Below the pieces are notes generated by a model. That model was given only the letters and a program-made list of their open reading frames with translations. It was not told where the DNA came from and did not search any database. 7,169 nucleotides of DNA, taken from the NCBI GenBank assembly GCA_946482165.1, contig CAMLQS010000266.1:1-7169 (forward strand). Reading direction: 5' to 3'. The stretch comes from an uncultured Verrucomicrobiota bacterium. Its GTDB lineage: Bacteria; Verrucomicrobiota; Verrucomicrobiae; Opitutales; Opitutaceae. The position numbers and the translations under genes are program-made. Shown here piece after piece: positions 1 to 4,200 of the stretch. Numbering within the stretch: position 1 is the stretch's first letter; every line of letters begins with the position of its first letter.

Positions 1-2
1 GC

Positions 3-1184
3 CGTAGAGTATCGCGAATATACGAGACCACTGAGACTCGCTACGTCCTCGACCTCATCGGCGGCATGGAGCGAATCCTGTGCGATACCGACGCCACCGG
101 GGCCATCCAAGCTTGGTATATCCACGGCCCCGATCTGAGCTTCCGCGTCTCCGCCACTGGCGCGCTCACCTGCTACCACGCCGACGCGATGGGCAACATC
201 GTCCGCACCACCAACGCCACCGGCGTCACCCGCAACCAATACGCCTACACCCCCTACGGCCGCGCCATACCCGTGGCAGGCAGCACCCCCGACGCCGATG
301 ATCCCTACCGTTTCGTCGGCTCACAGGGCGTGATGCTAGAACTGCCGGGCCTCTATTTCATGCGGGCCCGATACTACTCGGCGGATGCCGGTGTATTTTT
401 CGCGACGGATCCGGTGAAGAATATTGGAGCCGGATGGAAGCCGGATGCTTTTTCTTACGGAGCCGGAAATCCACTCAAATTCCATGACCCCAATGGAGAG
501 TTTGTAATTCTGCCATTCCTAATCATTGCATCAGCCTACTACATATACGAGCAAACCACTATTAGGCCTGCAAATATTGCAGCCGAGCAAGCAGAGCTTC
601 TGACTAAATTTTATGCAGGAGCAGCTGACTACGAAGATATAATAGACTTAGAAGTCGACCAGCTCACCCGTAATTTGCCGTTTACTGACCTAGGCTCGGG
701 CATAGCCAAAGGCAGCTCCGGATTAGGATGGTCAGACCTCGGTAGCGCCGTCCTAAATTATATCCCTGGCGGACAAACCTTAAAACTCGCCTCAAATGTC
801 GGCAGCATTGTAGGCTACACATCGTATGGCGTCGAAAGAGACGTTAGAAAATCCATAACCGAGTGGAAATGGCCATCTGCCACAACCCCGAATGCAAACC
901 AGGCAACGACAGCCGCCGGGGTCGCAACGTCAGCCAATGGCACACAAGCCGCTAAAGCCGAAGTCGGCTCAAACTCTGGCTCCAGCAAAGCATCAAGAAA
1001 TACGTCCACGACAGGGAGTTATACAGTCAAAGCCGGTGACACATTAGGCAACATTGCCTACAAAAATGGAACGACGGCGACCGCACTAGGCAAGGCCAAC
1101 GGAATCGCAAATCTGAACCTAATAAAACCCGGACAAAAGCTAAAAATTCCTGCATCTTCGAAGTCCACGGGAGGCCAACCATGA
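3..1184 (+). CDS. RHS repeat-associated core protein with C-terminal LysM domain (5'-truncated by window)
   Basis: This is the C-terminal part of an RHS/YD-repeat protein. The first in-frame ATG is at 66, but the frame is open back to position 3 and reads TRYVLDLIGGMERIL, a typical RHS passage, so the real start is upstream of the window. Numbering from that Met, residues 1-75 hold YD-type beta repeats (WYIHG, ADAMGNIVRTTN, YAYTPYGRAIP). Residues 81-144 are the RHS-associated core (YRFVGSQG, GLYFMRARYYSADAGVFFATDP, YGAGNPLKFHDPNG). Residues 147-161 are hydrophobic (VILPFLIIASAYYIY) and could be a short membrane or buried segment. Residues 170-265 match no family I recognise. Residues 270-317 are a Ser/Thr/Ala/Asn-rich linker. 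Residues 318-361 are a LysM domain (YTVKAGDTLGNIA to LIKPGQKLKIP). In known RHS proteins the core forms a shell around a variable C-terminal tip, often a toxin; none is recognisable here. The stop overlaps the next start by 4 bp. The family call is firm; the function is not known. Confidence 0.9.
   Translation, partial: RRVSRIYETTETRYVLDLIGGMERILCDTDATGAIQAWYIHGPDLSFRVSATGALTCYHADAMGNIVRTTNATGVTRNQYAYTPYGRAIPVAGSTPDADDPYRFVGSQGVMLELPGLYFMRARYYSADAGVFFATDPVKNIGAGWKPDAFSYGAGNPLKFHDPNGEFVILPFLIIASAYYIYEQTTIRPANIAAEQAELLTKFYAGAADYEDIIDLEVDQLTRNLPFTDLGSGIAKGSSGLGWSDLGSAVLNYIPGGQTLKLASNVGSIVGYTSYGVERDVRKSITEWKWPSATTPNANQATTAAGVATSANGTQAAKAEVGSNSGSSKASRNTSTTGSYTVKAGDTLGNIAYKNGTTATALGKANGIANLNLIKPGQKLKIPASSKSTGGQP
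498..1016 (+). other. Lower-GC variable tip of the RHS protein
   Basis: Directly after the DPNG motif the base composition changes. Hand counts give about 67-70% GC for 121-240, about 48% for 421-480, and 38-47% for each 60-base line from 481 to 660. The encoded segment begins with a hydrophobic stretch (residues 147-161), continues with an acidic helical-looking part (YEDIIDLEVDQL) and a Gly/Ser-rich part (LGSGIAKGSSGLGWSDLGS), and ends in a low-complexity linker. This is the usual signature of a horizontally exchanged RHS C-terminal tip. No nuclease, deaminase or ADP-ribosyltransferase motif was recognised. Confidence 0.7.
1017..1148 (+). other. LysM peptidoglycan-binding domain (C-terminal end of the RHS protein)
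   Basis: Residues 318-361 of the RHS protein (counting from the Met at 66) have the LysM pattern: YTVKAGDTLGNIA, a middle helix with TTATALGKANGI, and LIKPGQKLKIP. LysM domains bind N-acetylglucosamine-containing glycans such as peptidoglycan or chitin. Eleven residues follow it (ASSKSTGGQP-type tail), so it is the last domain. It suggests attachment of the RHS tip to the cell wall, of the producer or of a target. Confidence 0.9.
1169..1174 (+). promoter_or_regulatory. Ribosome-binding site for the large secreted protein
   Basis: GGGAGG lies 6 bases before the ATG at 1181, a good Shine-Dalgarno match at a normal spacing. It sits inside the last codons of the RHS gene. With the ATGA stop/start overlap, this supports the 1181 start and translational coupling of the two genes. 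Confidence 0.75.
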
Positions 1185-1276
1185 AAACCCTTCCTCACGC
1201 ATCCCTTATTGGCAAACTGAGTGCCCTTGTCTCTATCGGACTAGGCTCGATAAGCGTCACCCAGTTTGCCCATGCG
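1181..1276 (+). other. Sec signal peptide of the large protein
   Basis: Residues 1-32 have a basic start (MKTLPHASLIGK), a hydrophobic core (LSALVSIGLGSISVTQF) and an A-H-A motif before Gln33, a standard signal peptidase I site. There is no lipobox cysteine, so it is not a lipoprotein. Export at least to the periplasm follows; the outer-membrane or surface step cannot be read from the sequence. Confidence 0.85.
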
Positions 1277-4200
1277 CAAGGCACGTCCGTCAACACCCAT
1301 CACGCCACACTCAACCACCCCCAATCCCAATATTTCTCCGCCCAGGATTCCCCCTCCCTTTCAGTCACCGGTGATCTGACATTAGAGGCATGGATCAATC
1401 TGGCGAGCCTGCCTGCGATGAACCAGGCCATGGACCTCTTCAGCAAGTATTCGCTTGTAAACGGAAACTGCAGCTTCTTGTTCAAGCTTTTTAACCATAA
1501 CGGAACCCATAAGTTGTTCGCTTGGGTATCCAACACCGGCGATGATATCAGCCTTACGACAATCAACTGGAACATCCCGGTGGTCGTGGGCGAGTGGCAA
1601 CATGTGGCCGTGGTCTATCGAACCAGCGGGATCATTGAATTGTGGGTAAACGGAGTAAGCCAAGGCACCGTTTCCACCGGGATCACCTCCATCTACGACG
1701 GGAACGAGAGGTTTCTCATCGGCTTCGATGGACGTGCATCCAACAATAATTATCACAACGGTTTGATCGACGAGGTGCGCTATTGGGCGGTGGCCCGCAC
1801 AGGCCACGATATTCGGTCCACCATGTTTAGCGAGCTTGCCGGCACCGAACCGGGATTGCGTGGCTATTGGAGGCTAAACGGATCGCTGGAGGACAGCTCG
1901 GGGAACGGAAACGTGCTCTCCAACGTCAATAATGCATCCCTCACCCCTGACGACCTCCCCTTCGTCGCGGCGAACAGCCAGATGCCGGCCTGCGTGGACA
2001 GCTTCGTAAAAGGCCTCTGGCGTTTCGATGGCGACACCACCGACGCATCGGGAAATCTCACCTCGGCAACCGCCACCAACCTGACCGTCAGCAATTCGTT
2101 TGGTAAGTTTTCCGGCGGAGCCCATTTCAACGGCTCCTCCAGCGTTCTTAATACCCAGCAAACGCTTATCCAGCCGGGCGCGTCCTTCTCCATCTCCACT
2201 TGGATCAAAGGCGAAGGCTGGTTTTGCGATCAAGTGCAGGCCCAGGCCCAAAGACGAGGCCTGCACTGCTCCTACAGCGCCAACGAGATCGCCTTTCGAT
2301 TTTATCAAGACGATCTGAATGCGCCGGCAACCAACAATCCGGCGGAATGGGCCCATATTGTTCTCACCTACGACGGGGCCACGCGAGCGCGCAAAATATA
2401 CAAAAACGGCATCCTGCTCGCCAGCGATGTCGCCGGCGGCGATTTGACTGCGGCCGCCCCATTCAGGATCGGTGTCGCATCGGGCAACTATTTCAGCGGA
2501 AACATCGATGACTTCGCTCTATTCTCGAGAGCACTCACCGCCGAAGAGATCATGAAATATCATGGCGGGATCGTCAGCGCCCGTTTTACCTCGGACCCGT
2601 CGGACTCCATCCTCCGCCAAGAGGGATCATCGTGGGCCGACACGCGCAACGCCACTAGCGCTGCTTCGATTTCTTCAACCGACTACATTTCCACCGAAAA
2701 ATCGGGAGCGACCTACTCTATCTCGGCGCCCTACTTCCCCTTTGATACGTCACGCCTTCCTGCCTCGGGCATAGAGATCAACCACGCCACGCTAAACGTC
2801 TATGTGGGCACTGACAGCGCCGGCTCCGACGGTATCGCGGTGATCCAGACCGACCAAGCCACTTGGAACGGCATCACCCCCGCCGATTACCCCCGGCGTA
2901 ACGCGACCGAAGGCTCGCTTCGGCGCAGTGAAAAAATCAATTCGAACTACAACACCTGGTCGCTCAACTCCGCAGGTCGCTCCTTTATTGCCCAATCCGG
3001 CCAAACAAAACCCGCAACGGCCTCCGCGTCGGGTAAAACTCAACTGGGCCTGCGTTGGGCAAAAGATTTGGATAACGTCGCCCCAATCGACCGTGATTTT
3101 GCCCTCATATCGACCGGGAACGCCGCGGCGAACCGACCTTATCTCCTCGTCGAATATACCGCGGATCTCACCACCGCGAACATCTCCGGCTCTTTGCTTG
3201 GCACCGGCCTTCCTCCCGGTGTCCTTCGGCTAACCGCCACCGCTGCAACCGCCAATGGCAGCAGCGCATGGATCTCCCTTGGAAATTACACCCTCACCAG
3301 TCTCCCCAAGGGCCTCTTATATCAGGTGACCGCCTACGTCGACACGAACGATAATCAAATCCAGGATCCGCTGGAATGGACCGGCGACTACGCCGCCAAT
3401 CCGCTTTCCCTCAACGAGAGCAAAACCGACATCAACATTACCCTCGCCCCACCCGTCGATACCGACGGCGACGGCATGCCCGACCGATGGGAGACCGGCC
3501 ACGGCTTGACCGTAGGCCTCAACGATGCCGGCCTCGACAAGGACGGCGACGGGCTGAAAAATATTCAGGAACTCTGGCTCGGGCTTGGCGCAAACGACCC
3601 CGATTCAGACGACGACACCTTGACCGATTTTGCGGAGGTCAACCGCTGGGGCACAGATCCGCTGCTCGGCGATTCCGACAAGGACGGGCTGCCCGACCGC
3701 TGGGAAACCGACCACGGCCTCGACCCTCGACGGAATGATGCGGACGAGGATCACGACTTCGATTTCGTGAGCAACCGCGATGAATATAACGGCGGCATAA
3801 ATCCCACCAATCCCGCCTCCGGGTTTAGCGGGACCGATGGCGTAAGTGACTATGTGCGCGGCCAACCCGGCCAAAGCACTTGGCAGGCGCTCTATGATCG
3901 CAATGACCGGCTGCTCGGCACCCGCGATGCCCGCGGCGCCAGCTTCGCCAATCGCTACGACGGCAACGGCAACCTCACCCACCAAGCCAAGCTCGGCTTG
4001 GACGGCGATGGCGATGGTCTCTCCGATCTCTGGGAATTCGCCCATGGCCTCGATCCCAATTCCGCCTCCGGCGCCGATGGCGCGTCAGGCGACGGAGACG
4101 GGGACGGCTGGACCAATCTTCAGGAGCAAACGGGGCGCTCCGGTCCCCTGGATATCACCGAAAAGCCCGGCGCCAACGGGATCGTTACCACATCGCAAAC

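Noticed and set aside
498..1016. A toxin domain in the RHS tip
   Set aside because: I looked for catalytic motifs of common Rhs toxins (HNH, deaminase HxE/PCxxC, ADP-ribosyltransferase, metallopeptidase HExxH) and saw none; an unknown fold remains possible.
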